Source: Viscum album (lineage: Eukaryota; Streptophyta; Magnoliopsida; Santalales; Viscaceae). From it: 64,000 bases of DNA. Below, piece by piece: positions 11,302 to 23,859 of the stretch. Positions within the stretch are counted from its first letter, which is position 1. The number at the start of each line of letters is the position of its first letter. The DNA lies in NCBI GenBank assembly GCA_963277665.1, contig OY728153.1, forward strand, positions 270,976,250 to 271,040,249, written 5' to 3'. Position numbers and translations under genes: made by a program. A model generated the notes under the pieces. The model had not been told where the DNA came from and searched no databases. It worked only from the letters and a program-made list of their open reading frames with translations.

Positions 11302-12655
11302 CCAAGAATTTCCATCATCATTTTCATTTACAAATCATCCTCAACGAAGTTCTTCCCTCTTTACATCCCAAGGATTCCTCCCAAGGTTCCCTCAATTCTC
11401 CCAAGGTCCCGACCTTCAGGCTTTTGACGTTACTCTTCAAGGTAAGGGATCTTCTCACCCTCCTCTTTTAAGTCATGACTTCTTTTATGTTGTGTCTTAT
11501 AATTTCCGTCTCTTTATGTTTAGAGTATGTTCTTATATGTTCTAATTTCTTTACATTTCATGTATAATTTTTTAGAGACCCTTTCTACTCTCTTCAATTT
11601 TTTTTCTGAATTTTTAAGCGACGCCGTTAGGCTGCCGGATTTTTCGTAAAAAAATCGCATCTTCTATTTTTTTCATGTTTCCTTTTCAAGTGGTATGTAA
11701 TTCAAATATCCATACCATAATATTATTCAGTACCTATAATTTATTATGAGAGATTAATTAGTGGGTGACCATTTTCCCCTCTCTTTTCAATGTTTTCTAA
11801 AACCATGTTATATAACTGTAATGCTGCAGAAATTTCATCTCAAAATTTCTATCTCTTTCTCTCAAGAAATTATATTTTTTATTTATGAAAATACCTATAC
11901 TTATTTCATTTCCATGGGTGTTCATAAATATATAAATATTATATATTTTATTCTTTAATTGACAGACATATAACCATTACTCCCCTTCCATGGGTAATAA
12001 ATGACATAATGGTCTTATTTTTAAGCTCTTTTTAAACGTCACGATTTTGACATGAATACCATTTCATTGATTCCATTTGGGTTATTTATGAAGTGTTTTA
12101 TTATGATATATTTGGGTCACATGAAATTACAGAAAAATTAAGGGTGTTCCCTAGTATTTCACCAATTCATTGGGCAATGATTTAATCTCTAGAGATGACC
12201 TGTTTCCCGATACCATGGTGATTAACCTCGGTAATTTTTATGACACCATGGGGATGGACCTTGGTGATATGTTCATGAATGTTTAAATTAAATGTTGTAT
12301 ACATATATTCAAGTTATGTTTCATGTTATTTTTATTATGATATTCATATACTTCCATTATTAATATCTTTATGTTGTTATTCAGGTTCTTATTGATATCA
12401 AAAGTACACTAATTCCCTTGTTTATCCTTACTGGGCCTTCTGGTCACCCTTTCCTTCGATGTATGTCTCTAGGATATGAAAGTAAGAAATTGTACTTAGG
12501 ATGATCTTATGATGAAGCCTTACAAGTGTATTAGAATAATGTTTTATGCTGTATTCATGTTTTATTATTCCAGATTTCCAAGACACTAGACCTTAAAGAT
12601 CCTCTGTATGTAAAATGCAATGAAAAGTTATGTATTAAAAAGGCAGGATGACACA

Positions 12656-12660
12656 ATGCG
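12656..12660. repeat. Target site duplication, right (ATGCG)
   Basis: Pairs with ATGTG at 2398-2402, four of five bases identical. Confidence 0.75.
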
Positions 12661-13705
12661 ATTTCCCATTTCCAATAAATATATTTCACATTTAATTAAA
12701 GGAAACCCCATTTTACATTATTTGGTGGTACTATAGTATTGAAAATATTTTTTAAAAACTAAAATTCTATTTTGGTATTGAAAATTTGTTCTTAAAATAG
12801 ATGGGTATTTTGATATCCAAAAGTGATTTGTTTACGTGTTAATCTGATATTTTTTGAAAATATAATTTTTTTTGTTTCTGTAATGGTTATTGAGAATCAA
12901 ACATGGGAAATGGGTGCACTCAGATAGTTCTGTGTGGGGACATTACAGCTTATACGATGGGGAATCCCTAATAGCACTGAGTGATTCCATTACAGTTTAT
13001 ACGTTGGGTCAGCCCAGATAGCATCGGGTGAGACCGTTACAACTTGTACATTGGGGTGGACCAAATATCTCTGTGTGAGACCATTATATCATAGTGAATT
13101 GGTTCACCCATATATTTCTCTAGTTTATTTGGTAATGATTATATTGGAAGCTAGTCATATGGTTATTCAAATTAAAATGGTTTTGAAAATGATTTATGAA
13201 CATGATGCTCTGGGTCAACAAAATTGGGTTATAATTTATTTACTGGTTTTAATTACATTATTTGTGAATAAATAATGTTTTTTTCAAATGAAATTGTTTT
13301 ATTTCATTTTATTAAGTAAATTTTAATATGAAGAAAATTTTAATATGAGTTTTAATGATTTTCATTAGACTAACTATTTCTTTTCTTTTACATTCCTTAC
13401 TAAGATTTGTGTGCCTAGTCCATATATTTAATTTTTACAAAAGTATGGGAATGGAAATTGATTAATTCATTTATAATTTAATGAATATTTTTATGAAATA
13501 AATAATGTTTTGTTTTAATAAGTTTCATATGATTGAAAAAATGGATACAGATTGAAACTGACTAATTTATATTATATGGATTTTTAATTTATGACCTATG
13601 GACTAATTATATAAAAATATAAAGAAGAAAATATACTCATTTTGAAATAATTTAAATTATTTTCTAAAACCCATGATTAGTAAATGTTATGTTTGGGGCA
13701 TTATA
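12661..13705 (+). repeat. Old LTR fragment, right part after the insertion
   Basis: Non-coding continuation of the LTR split by the chromovirus. It ends TTGGGGCATTATA at 13705, followed by GTGAGCCTGTAGAGCAATCC. This could be a decayed LTR end (CA to TA) and primer site (GTTGGTATCAGAGC-like), but the match is weak. It holds the 47 bp tandem repeat at 12915-13090. The plus-strand frame at 13051-13275 has no recognisable domain and starts inside that repeat, so I do not call it a gene. Confidence 0.4.
12915..13090. repeat. 47 bp tandem repeat, about 3.7 copies
   Basis: GTG-starting units begin at 12934, 12981, 13028 and 13075, exactly 47 bp apart, with a partial unit before the first. The conserved core is GTGAGACCATTACA, then TTATAC and TTGGG, then CCCAGATAGCA. 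Units differ at many positions. The repeat is GC-richer than its surroundings. A similar single core (CTGTGTGGGGACGTCACA, minus strand) lies near 57926-57943 in another LTR. Confidence 0.85.
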
Positions 13706-16700
13706 GTGAGCCTGTAGAGCAATCCTAGATAACGACTTCTCAAATTACTGTCAACTAGTCTCATATGGGGAACTCCCATAAAAAACACATACCATACATA
13801 AAGGATGTTATATAGTATATAATCTAATATTTTGTAGAATAAATATACATCTCCCGCATAACTATATACGGTTCCCATGATATAATCCATATGGAGGTGA
13901 AAAAACAATGAATCACATAAAAAATATAACAAACACATAATACCTCATCTCACCTTTAATTAACATATATTAAATAGTCCTTAATGCATATCTAATTATA
14001 AAAAAAATGAATTAAAATAATATACATGTTCACACAATAAATAACATGAAGGGTCACATCACCAAGGGTGTCTCATACATTAGGGAAACATTTTATTATG
14101 TAAAAACTCATCCTTGGGAACATCATTGGAAATCCAAGTTGTAAAATAATTTATTAAAATAAAAACCATTAAAAATTATTAAATACCTAAAACACCGATA
14201 AATAAAACCTAAAATTACACTCAAAACCTAATAATTATTACTCATCACATATTAAAAAAAATTCATAGGAAATTTAAAACAAGTTAAACATTCTTTTAGA
14301 TTGAAAAAAATATTTCAGAATATGGCTTTACCCATTTTTAAATTAATGGAGAGTACAAATTGAACATTGGTTATCAAATAAATTAGAAAGCTACACTTAA
14401 GAATTAAAAAATGGAAATATTTGAGTAAATAATTTAAAAATAAAGAACATAAATTCCATGGTAATTGAATATTTAAATGATGGTAATTTCAAAAAAAACT
14501 TATTTCTAGGTAACTCATTTGGTTTGGCCCTTTATTTTACTAAACCATGAACCTATTTTTTATAAACCATCAAGAATTTATCTATTTCATGACATAACTA
14601 TACCACACAGTTCTACCAGCCATTTGAAAACCATTTATATGGATTTTTAATTGGATTTCATGCTATATATTTTTATTTTGAGTGGTTAATCATTATTGTG
14701 CACTAACTATGAACAACTTGTAAAATTAAATTCACATATGAAAATATAAACTCTATGAATACTGAAAAATTTTCACTTATTGATTTAATAAAATGTTTCA
14801 AAAATAATTTTCAAAAAATTTCAAACGTCTATTTAAAATCTTTTCCAAATAAAAAAACTAATAATTAGATAAATTATCATAAAAAGGTGAGATATGGGTG
14901 TAATAGGTGGAATAAATATACAATAAAATAACCAAAAGATAGCACAGGATATATCAAATATATATCTATGATATATGGTTATTATTCAGTAGATATAATA
15001 TCCATAACTCATTTTTAATGCTAACAACACCTTTTTAGGTGTGAATATGTCCACCAACCCAACAGGTTTCTTCCCTAAATCTTAAAACTATTATAATGTG
15101 AGCAGAATATACAAATGAAATCATGTATAGAATCTAAAACATGATAATACATTAAAACCTAATTTTCATCCCATATATATTAGTAAAACACTATTCTCTA
15201 GAAAATTATTGTCCCAACAACATGGAGTATGAAACCAAATCACACCACCCTAGTCGCCACCCATCCCAATTTGTTTTGTAAATTATATACACCAACAATG
15301 TTAATTAGTTGTGAATAGTAATAAGCATACACATAAATAAATGCATATTTAAAATGATTACATAGAATTATAGTTGGAAAATTATTCTTCCACCCCTCTA
15401 ATTAAATGTTTGGTTATACCCGAGAAACACTTCCCTTAGGTGGTAGTTGGGTAGAAAATGGCACTCACATAACATTAAATATCTAAAATAAAATACAAAA
15501 AACTAAAAATTTACCATATCAGAAATCAAATTTTATCATAATTATATAGTATTCCCTTGGTTATACTACCACCTTTATTCACTTTTTACCTCTAGGTAAA
15601 TATTATATTCTCGATGATCCTCATATATTAATTTTCAATTGCAATCTCTTGATATAAAAACTCTATTTTCTATAAAAACTCTAGAGAAGTAATATCCATT
15701 TATCCCATATCATTTTCTCCATTATGAGATCAATATTATTTGATATAATAATAATTTAATTCCATTGGAAATAATTTATATCATTCATCGCATACTCATC
15801 ACTGCATTTAATATTCCACACCATCCAATAGAGAGGATTGGTAAAGTTATTAGTTAGTTTCAAAGAAAACCCGTTGAAATTATTGTGCTGCTCATATATC
15901 AGAACACAACCTCATATCATTATAAGAAGACAATTAAATAACAATAGTTGTTTAAATTTCCCCTATGCTATTATTAGAATAAACCCATGTTGATTTCCCA
16001 TGGATTTCATAGAAATTAATAGACCACATTTATTTCTCTCGAGTGGATTACATTTATTTACAGTGTGTTGAACAAACCCTTAATATTTAATGGTTTTATT
16101 TATTTATTTTAATTCATTATCAAATTTTCATGCACTGTGCACTGTGAAACATTTCAATTATATCATAACCCAGTTCCATATGTCATAATCATAGAAAAAT
16201 ACATATAAAGGGATATTATGATCATTTATATTAATTTATACTTAATCACCTCTTGTAAATTTTTTTTAAATGTTTTCATAAATCAAATATAAAAAATAAT
16301 TTCAGCAAACACCAAATTTACAATTTAACTATAAATAAATCATCGATTTATGAATAAAATATTTATCCACAATTTCATAATTTATATAAGCTCATTCATT
16401 TCTCCATGAGAATATTTTGCATTTAACAATGACACCATAAATAATAATTTTCAAATTTTTATATATTTTCTAACCATCATGATTTAACTATATATATGAA
16501 ATTTAAAAACATGCATTATTCATAGTAGAGGAAATCATGGTGCCAAATTCACCTACCTCTTAAGATATACTTGTAAATTAATAGATCATTATTCACTAAA
16601 CCAATGACACAATTCTATAAAATGGATCTAAGAGAGAGCAATTCACTAAATATGATAATATTTGAGATATTTAACCCAATTGAAGATGTGGAAAGAATCG

Positions 16701-17087
16701 AAGTGTAAGGAATTTGAGTTACTCCCATATATTTTATAGGTAAAAACTTCATTCCACATTAAATTTACTCTCTTAAAACTCCATATTAAAACTAATGGTC
16801 TACCAAATTCATTCTCTTAATCAAGTATCCATGACTAGATTACACTACACCTTCATAATCACGATATTCAATATATTTTTTCTATTCTGGCTTTCTTTAT
16901 TCAATGAAAATGAATTTTATCTCAATGAATGACTTACATGAAGTAGTACCGACTCGCAACATAATCAAATATTTTTTATTAATAATCTATATTTTATACA
17001 TAGTAGTATTAATTTAATATATCTATTTTTTAATTATTTAGTTATTATTTATTGATTATATATATTATTTATTAGAGGATGTTAATT
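13706..17087. other. AT-rich decayed LTR-like sequence without genes
   Basis: No open frame of note and no domain in any frame. CTTAGGTGGTAGTTGGG near 15437 resembles the GGTGGTAG motif of the minus-oriented long LTRs, and the right end (AGAGGATGTTAATTC near 17074-17088) resembles their 5' end (GGGATGTTACATC, plus-strand reading). A minus-oriented LTR remnant of the same family is possible but not proven. The rest is unassigned. Confidence 0.3.
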
Positions 17088-17759
17088 CAAAATCTTTCTA
17101 TGATTTATTTTTTATTTTGGTCTCAGTTATCTTTCATTTTCCAGGAGTTGTTAATCTATATGATTTAATATGTAATAGATACATGAAATATACTAGAATT
17201 TATGTTGTTCCAAATTAATTTAAGGTGTGGATTAGTCCCAATTCCAAAAATAAATATTTAATTATTTGTTCATGAAGAACCCTAGTGCATAGGGGGATTT
17301 AAAGATCCAAAGATGTTTGGGGAAGATGATCACTATTTGATGTTGGAGAATCCCCCCATGAAGTTAATTGAAATAGTATAGGTATGAGTTGATATCAATA
17401 TAGATATGATAAATATGACATTTATTTTACAATTAGGGTTAGATTACTCTCAATAAAACTATTTAATCCTTTTTTGTGGTGTCTAAATACCCTTACCAAT
17501 TAAGGAATTATTTATACTTTCTCTAGTGGAAAATCATTCATAGTTCCATGATTTATTTACATGTTGTATTTATTTAAAACATACTAATGGATGAGTTGGT
17601 GGAATATTAAAATTGGGTGTTTTTATAATGGAATGAAGGACTTCAAAGGAACACAAAATAATGGAATGAGGGATTTTTTCCATTTTTAAAAAGTTGATAT
17701 AGTAATAATATTTTTACACATACCCTAAAAAATCATTATATATTATCATTTTTTGTACC
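17088..17759. other. AT-rich sequence without recognisable features
   Basis: Precedes the integrase remnant and may hold decayed RT/RNase H of the same element, but I could not match any motif. Confidence 0.4.
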
Positions 17760-18760
17760 CTGAAGGAGGTAAGGAGAATTATTAGTATCTTCTATGAGTC
17801 ATGAATTAGTAAAAATAAATTTCTTTGTGAATATGTTACAAAGAGATTTTCAACCAAAGATAGCATCAATATATAGAGCTCATGAGTTATTACAACCACT
17901 ATAGTTTGGAATCTGGAAAGAAAAGAAATAAATTTTTTTGTCTCATGATAGAATAAATAAGAAAATTTCTTTTCATCTTATTCATGATCATTTTATACAT
18001 TTTGGATTCATCATTCCATATTGCACCTCGACAGACCAAAATATTTCTCCAAGAGAGATACATTATTTCTATGATTATGTATCTCTATCTTTTAGATATG
18101 GTGTCCCCACCACAATTTATAGAATCATGAAAAAACACATAGGTTTACTATAAAGTTTATTTTACCCTATGCATGAAATTTTTGATAAAAAATGGGGAAC
18201 ATATGATATAAGTCGACACTTATTTCAGTGATATTTAGGCTAGGAATGAGGAGAAAAATAAGGGTTCATTATTCATCTAAATTATAGAGGAACTTTAGAA
18301 GAAGGGAAGTGAAAATTGATTAACAATTGAATAATTTTCTTATTTATTATAATTGGATATCAAGTATATCTACTTGATCAATTCATTGTGTCTCTAGATT
18401 ATAATATAAGAACATGAGTATTGATTTCATAATTTCTATATTCTAGCCACATGATAATAATGGATAGTGATCTTTTTATAAATATTTATTTTATGTGTGT
18501 CATTTCCCTTACACTATATAATTATCACATCATCTCCATAATAACGAAACTATATTAATAAATAATGTTAATAAATAATGATTTACATTTTTTTGTTCCA
18601 ACAACCATAGAATAACCCCATCCCAGTGTTACATACTCTCAATTGGGCCTATCAGTTTGTATCATAGAATTCAATAAGTTGTTTAATGAAAATATTCATA
18701 TATAAATATAAATAGGTTTTATTATATTTATTACTCCATTTAATCAGTGAGGTCAATATC
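17760..18760 (+). pseudogene. pol: Ty3/gypsy integrase remnant (plus strand)
   Basis: AHELLQPL at 17878-17901 matches the linker after the integrase zinc finger. In the same frame, past two stops, comes an open stretch to 18153 with FIHFGFIIPYCTSTD, then FYDYVSL and FRYGVPTTI. These correspond to the integrase core strand around VDRxTKxxHFIP and the LHGVPxxIVSD segment. The catalytic SDRD is lost. Near 18615-18700 a PHPSVTYSQLGLS-like stretch matches the region after the core (PPSxxYxxGxS). Stops and frame shifts are frequent. The lineage differs visibly from the chromovirus at 2403-12655. No LTR pair can be assigned. Confidence 0.65.
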
Positions 18761-20855
18761 GGATTTAAATAATTTTAATAGTAAAGTAATATCATATTTA
18801 TGATATAAAGAGATTCCATCAATAGAATGTGTTGATTGTTCTTTATCCTTTATCAACTGTCTTTAATATCTCTGAAAACACCAAAAAATATTTTATATAT
18901 TTATAAAATTAGTGTATACTATAAATTAGTAGGAAATAATAATATCAAAGTTGATGAAAGTGTTCAATATTCATTCAACTCTTCCCTCTTAGGAATCTTT
19001 TTACACAATTTTTTTTATTAATGATTAAAAATAAAATTGAAATAAAATCCATTTTATCCATGAGGGTTATATAAAATTAAAAAATTAAAGGCAATAAAAA
19101 TTATACTATAATTGGTGGATATCTATTAGGAGAATAATAAATTATGGAAATGTTATATATTCATGTGAACAATAATGTAATCTCATTTGTAATCTGTGGA
19201 GAAATACTTAATGATTCAATAACAGTGAATAACTTTATTCGAATCCTCCTTGATAAATAATATTTGAGGATTTATTGTCTTGAGGATCAATAAATGGATA
19301 AGTGTCCCATAAATATGCTCATAAATTTCTTGATAATATAGAAAATGGAAAATGTTAAGTAGAAAAGGAAAAGAATAGGAAGAAAAAAATTTCAAATATT
19401 AAAAAGGAACTTTATATATTTAGCTTATTAAATATAATGAGATGTAAACCAAATATGATTATGATTCCATTAATTTAGATGAGATAATATCATTCTCTTT
19501 AAAAATTATACATGAAAAAATGAACTGATAGGGAAAAATACAATTAATGTGTTTAAATTGAAAAAATATGGAATAATTTTTAATAAATTACCCTCATAAT
19601 AAATGATAATATGGGTATGATGACCAATAAAAATGTTAATCAAGAAGAAAATATAAGTTTTTTAGTGGTCTTTGTGGATGAACATATTTCAGTAAAAATG
19701 AATTTTCAATGTAATGAGGAAGAATAAATTTATCATAAAACATTATGAATTGTCATGTGAAAATTAAAAAGAAATAGATTATGTTCACATATAGGTTAAA
19801 GGGAAAATCTATGGTTAAGGAAAATTGGACAAAATATTCATCAGGTGAAGAATAATAAGGGGATTCAATAAGTGAAAGAAATTGGTGATGAGGAAACACT
19901 AATAGAGCTTTAATTATGAATAAATATTTGATTTTTTTGAAGGAAACCTAAATTATTAGGAGAGAAAAAAATTAATGCTAAGAATGATTCATTGATGAAA
20001 TCTATTTATGAAGAAAAATACAAAGATATTTCTTGTATTTATGTTTATTTATCATATAATATGAGAGATATCAATGATACCCTTAAAAATTAGGATATTA
20101 TGATTGATATTATTAAAATAAATCTCATTTATATGAATAAAGAAGTAAAGTAGTGTAAGAGGAAATTGTTTGTTTCTAATAGTTCTATGAATCAAACTCA
20201 AATCGATTATCATAATTCTAGAAAGGGTGTTGAAAATAGATAATAATGTTGTTGATTCGTCCAAGTAACCTACATATTTTCAATGGTTCAAAAAACTATT
20301 TTCTTGGACACTCAAGTATGAATTAAAAGGTGGATGTAGTAAACACAAATAATAAATTTGGGTCTGATCACATTAGAAAGAAAAATCACCAACTTCTATA
20401 TTTGGTGGGGGTCTTGAAAATTAAAAAATAATAATGAGGACTTCCAGAAAAATAATAGAGATGGTAAAATAAATTGAAGGACTAAGTCGAAGAAGAAAAA
20501 TGTTAGTCCTGAGAATTTTTTTTCATATGAGATGAATACCAAAAAGGGAAGGGGAATTTAATATTAAAATTTGAAAATATCTATTTTTGAAAATTATAAA
20601 TTTAAATCCTCTCAATTTAGAATACTAGCCATGTTTGTAAATCTAGAAGTAATATATAAATTTATACATTAAAATACTTTCTAAAATAAATCTATTTAAA
20701 CCTAGTTCGAACAAAAAAAAATATTTTACATTTGAAAATACTCTACTACTATGAAATATATATATATATATAGTAATTTTAAATGTAAACTGCCAGAGAA
20801 TATTTTGTTAAAATAATAATGAGAAATTATCATTGAAAATCAATAGTAGTAAAAC
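18761..20855. other. AT-rich sequence, no recognisable gene
   Basis: Purine-rich on the plus strand between about 19300 and 20560, as decayed coding DNA can be, but no domain motif was found in any frame. The short open frames (18836-19021 plus, 20052-20264 minus) show no family resemblance. An (AT)n run sits at 20756-20772. Confidence 0.5.
20756..20772. repeat. (AT)n microsatellite
   Basis: Uninterrupted AT alternation in AT-rich sequence. Confidence 0.85.
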
Positions 20856-20859
20856 AAGT

Positions 20860-20985
20860 TCCGAGTGAAGTTAAAAAAAGTATTTAAATCAAAATAAATC
20901 ACATGGTAGGATTGAACACGAAATTATCTCCATGATGTAGCTTTAACCTCTTCTATTGATAATACTACACTTCCATGAACATTTA
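20860..20985 (-). mobile_element. tRNA-related SINE-like fragment (tentative)
   Basis: Read on the minus strand, TAGAAGAGGTT (20945-20955) resembles a pol III box A and GTGTTCAATCC (20909-20919) a box B, with box-to-box distance near 36 bp as in tRNA genes. AGGTTAAAGCTACAT and ATGGAGAT between them look tRNA-like. No cloverleaf closes well, so a functional tRNA gene is unlikely. No clear poly-A tail or target duplication was found. Confidence 0.35.
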
Positions 20986-20989
20986 TTAA

Positions 20990-23854
20990 AACAAAAAAAA
21001 TTCCTATCCATTATTGAGTTTTTAAAAAATAACATCCCATAAGGAATTACATGCCTTACAAAGCCTTTTTAATAATTATAAATGAAATATCAATTATAAG
21101 GAAACATATATGATTGAGTATCATTGTACTCATTAGTATATTGTAGATGAAGAATTAGAAAATATATACATACCATAAAGGCACAACCAAATATGTAATA
21201 AAATAAAGAGAGTAAAAAAATCCTGTGTAGATTGATGCTTCTCAATATCTGATAAAATATCTATCGATCAACATTGTTATCGTCTTTCTCAGATTATTAA
21301 GTAGGTTATTGGACAAATGTTTATGTTATTTTAGAGTAGTTCAATGATTTCCACTATATTACAAAAAATTGAGTATCAAAGGTTAAGGAAAATTATATAG
21401 TAATGCACCAGCACAGCATAACATTATTGTAGGGAGGGGTCCATGAATTTGAATAGTCTTCTCAAAAAAGTATTCATTGTGTAATGATGATTATAATACT
21501 AGAAGACAAAACCACTATGACAGAACTCATTAAATTCTAAGGCTATATATTGATATTATCAAATTTAGTCCTCATATATTTCCCACTCACAATAAAAGTA
21601 GATTCATCTTGTTGTAGCTTTGTCCTTTGGTAATACATTGGTAACTCACACTGGGCATACGGTTGAAGTTATTTATTTTTTTCCATAATTTAATCCTACA
21701 ATACATAATCCCTTAATTTCAATCATGCATTCTCCTGTAAATAGAATGTTTTGTCACATGAATGTTAAATATACCATCACATAACTTCCTTCAAATTGAT
21801 TCGTTAATACTTTGAAATTTTTTTGGCTCTATAATGGTTGATTAGAGTCCGCCTTGTTGTCGATATATGACTTAATGTGGGTGATCCATTTATTCAATCA
21901 ATCAATATACTTCATCATGCATTCACACTAATACATAGTGAAATATATCCATGGTTTCATCAATGGTCACACAGTTAACTAAATTTACTTGTGGTAAATT
22001 AAATACTTTTTATGGAATCTCTTACAAATAAATGAATTTAATTTGAATTTCACTATCACTTCATGTGGTATGATTTTTTTCATCATGCGAATACTTCACG
22101 TATTTGTATTATCTTCTATAATTAGATAATTTCCATTATTTACACATAAAAATTACTATGATGATATATATTATTAATTAATAACATGAAACAAATTATT
22201 TTAGAATACTTAAATAATGAATTTTTTTATTATTTCAATAATATTCTCTATTTTTACTTACAAAAATCATAGAAAGATAAAATATCGAGGTAATGTATAT
22301 GTTTCTAAAAAAGAATTTTTTTACTTGGATAAAAGTATATAGATACTATCATATAACATAATCATATTATAAATGAAAGACTCTTTATAGGGGATTTGGG
22401 ACACATTATATATATTCATTTACCAAGAGATTGCTGAGAGGTATGATATGCTAAAGTATGTCGTTGAAAAAGGGAAGGTCCACAAATTAAAATTCCTCTC
22501 GAAATAGATCAGAAATATTAAAAAACATTAGATTGATTAAATAAAAATGGAGGAACAAAGGTTCTTGTAAAGGATGGAACATAAGATGTTGAGGCTGAAT
22601 CTATTAAATTATTATGTAGATCTAAAGGAAAAAATACATTTGTCAACAATTTTGAATAAAGGAAACACTAACTTAGTGAAACTATTCAAGGATAAGGATT
22701 TTTTTCTCCACAATAGGGGAAAATGTATCTTATCCATTCTAAATATCTATAATAGAGTTCCAAACACCTTTTATATGTCATCCTGAGATTTTAATTCTTG
22801 AGTTAAAGGAGGTATTTGAAGGAATCTGGATAGAGATCTAAATAATGGTTTCAAATTCATTTTATTTAGAATATCCCCTAACTATGTAAAGCATTTTAGT
22901 AGGACTATTCTGAAAACTAGAGAATATAAGGTCTCTTGTATAATAAAATTCATGAAAAAATACTTTAGTCTCATTTCTAGAACAAAATAGAAATAAATTC
23001 ACATCAATGGAAACAATAATTAGAGGATCTTTAAGTGAAACAAGAGGTGTATTTTCACAAGAAAGAGTCTTGAGTCATGTAATTCCAATACCACTAGAAA
23101 AACATTATCATAATGTTCTATAATTATTATTTAAGATCACCCAGTTTTCATATTAAATAATAAATATCTTGATTCATATATTATAGATTCAATAATATTT
23201 TAGGTTCAATGTAACCTATAAAAATTGAAAAATATATATGAAATAAATTATTCTTTAAAACATGTAATAGATGTTCAAAATATTATGAATACTTATTTGA
23301 GGAAATTCATCAAATGATATTTTAAATTTCATAAATATAGATTAAAAATAATGGGATATGTATAAGTATGATAAGGATTTGTATCCGGTTCTGTAGGTGA
23401 ATATCTTTCATCCATTTCATGAAAAAGAGGGGGTTGTCTCTCAAATTGGATACACCCTACCATAATATTCAACATCATGAACTTATTATTTTTTAACCTT
23501 ATATAAATAACCAAATTTAATAAAATATATCCCACCAGAATCAACTAGTTATTATTTAATAATCGATTTAGATTATTCAATAATTTTTACCCGATGAGGT
23601 CCAAACATGCTATCAAAAACATCATGAACTATGTGATTGACTTCCCCTTCAGGTGACACTATTTTGATAGAATAGGTATCAATACATTAATCATGATAAA
23701 TTTGAGCTATAAGATATCTCTTAAGATCATTGAACATAGTTGTTATTTCATTTATACCATGTCGAGTATGATATTCCCCATTATGGTCATCATCAAATTT
23801 TTAATCATATATCTACACTTACAGAGATGCTTTAAAATATATGGGACATGGAGT
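20990..23854. other. AT-rich sequence, no recognisable gene
   Basis: A plus-strand stretch at about 22400-22800 is locally open (70 codons at 22574-22786) but shows no retroelement or other motif I can name. The last 170 bp are the left flank of the LARD-like insertion and were once contiguous with 39152 onward. Confidence 0.5.
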
Positions 23855-23859
23855 AATTC
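23855..23859. repeat. Target site duplication AATTC, left
   Basis: AATTC directly before the low end of the long LTR. An identical AATTC stands at 39147-39151 after the other LTR. Confidence 0.85.

Larger units (their letters stand above)
2403..12655 (+). mobile_element. Ty3/gypsy chromovirus (Tekay/Del-like), complete structure, decayed coding
   Basis: A full LTR retrotransposon of 10.25 kb. The order is 5' LTR (2403-5041), initiator tRNA-Met PBS, gag, protease, reverse transcriptase, RNase H, integrase, chromodomain, PPT and 3' LTR (10004-12655), flanked by a 5 bp duplication with one mismatch. RT before integrase defines Ty3/gypsy. The C-terminal chromodomain places it in the chromoviruses, and the long LTRs suggest the Tekay/Del branch (inference). 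The coding frame carries many stops, frame changes and lost catalytic residues, so the copy cannot supply its own proteins. The LTRs look roughly 90 percent identical where I compared them, indicating an old insertion. It lies inside an older LTR. Confidence 0.9.
10004..12655 (+). repeat. 3' LTR of the gypsy chromovirus
   Basis: Starts TGTAATGACCTG and ends GGATGACACA, 2652 bp against 2639 bp for the 5' LTR. Length differences come from small indels. Followed directly by ATGCG, the right target duplication. Confidence 0.9.

Noticed and set aside
22400..22900. Possible host exon or gag
   Set aside because: Locally open but with no motif, splice context or homologous copy in the window.
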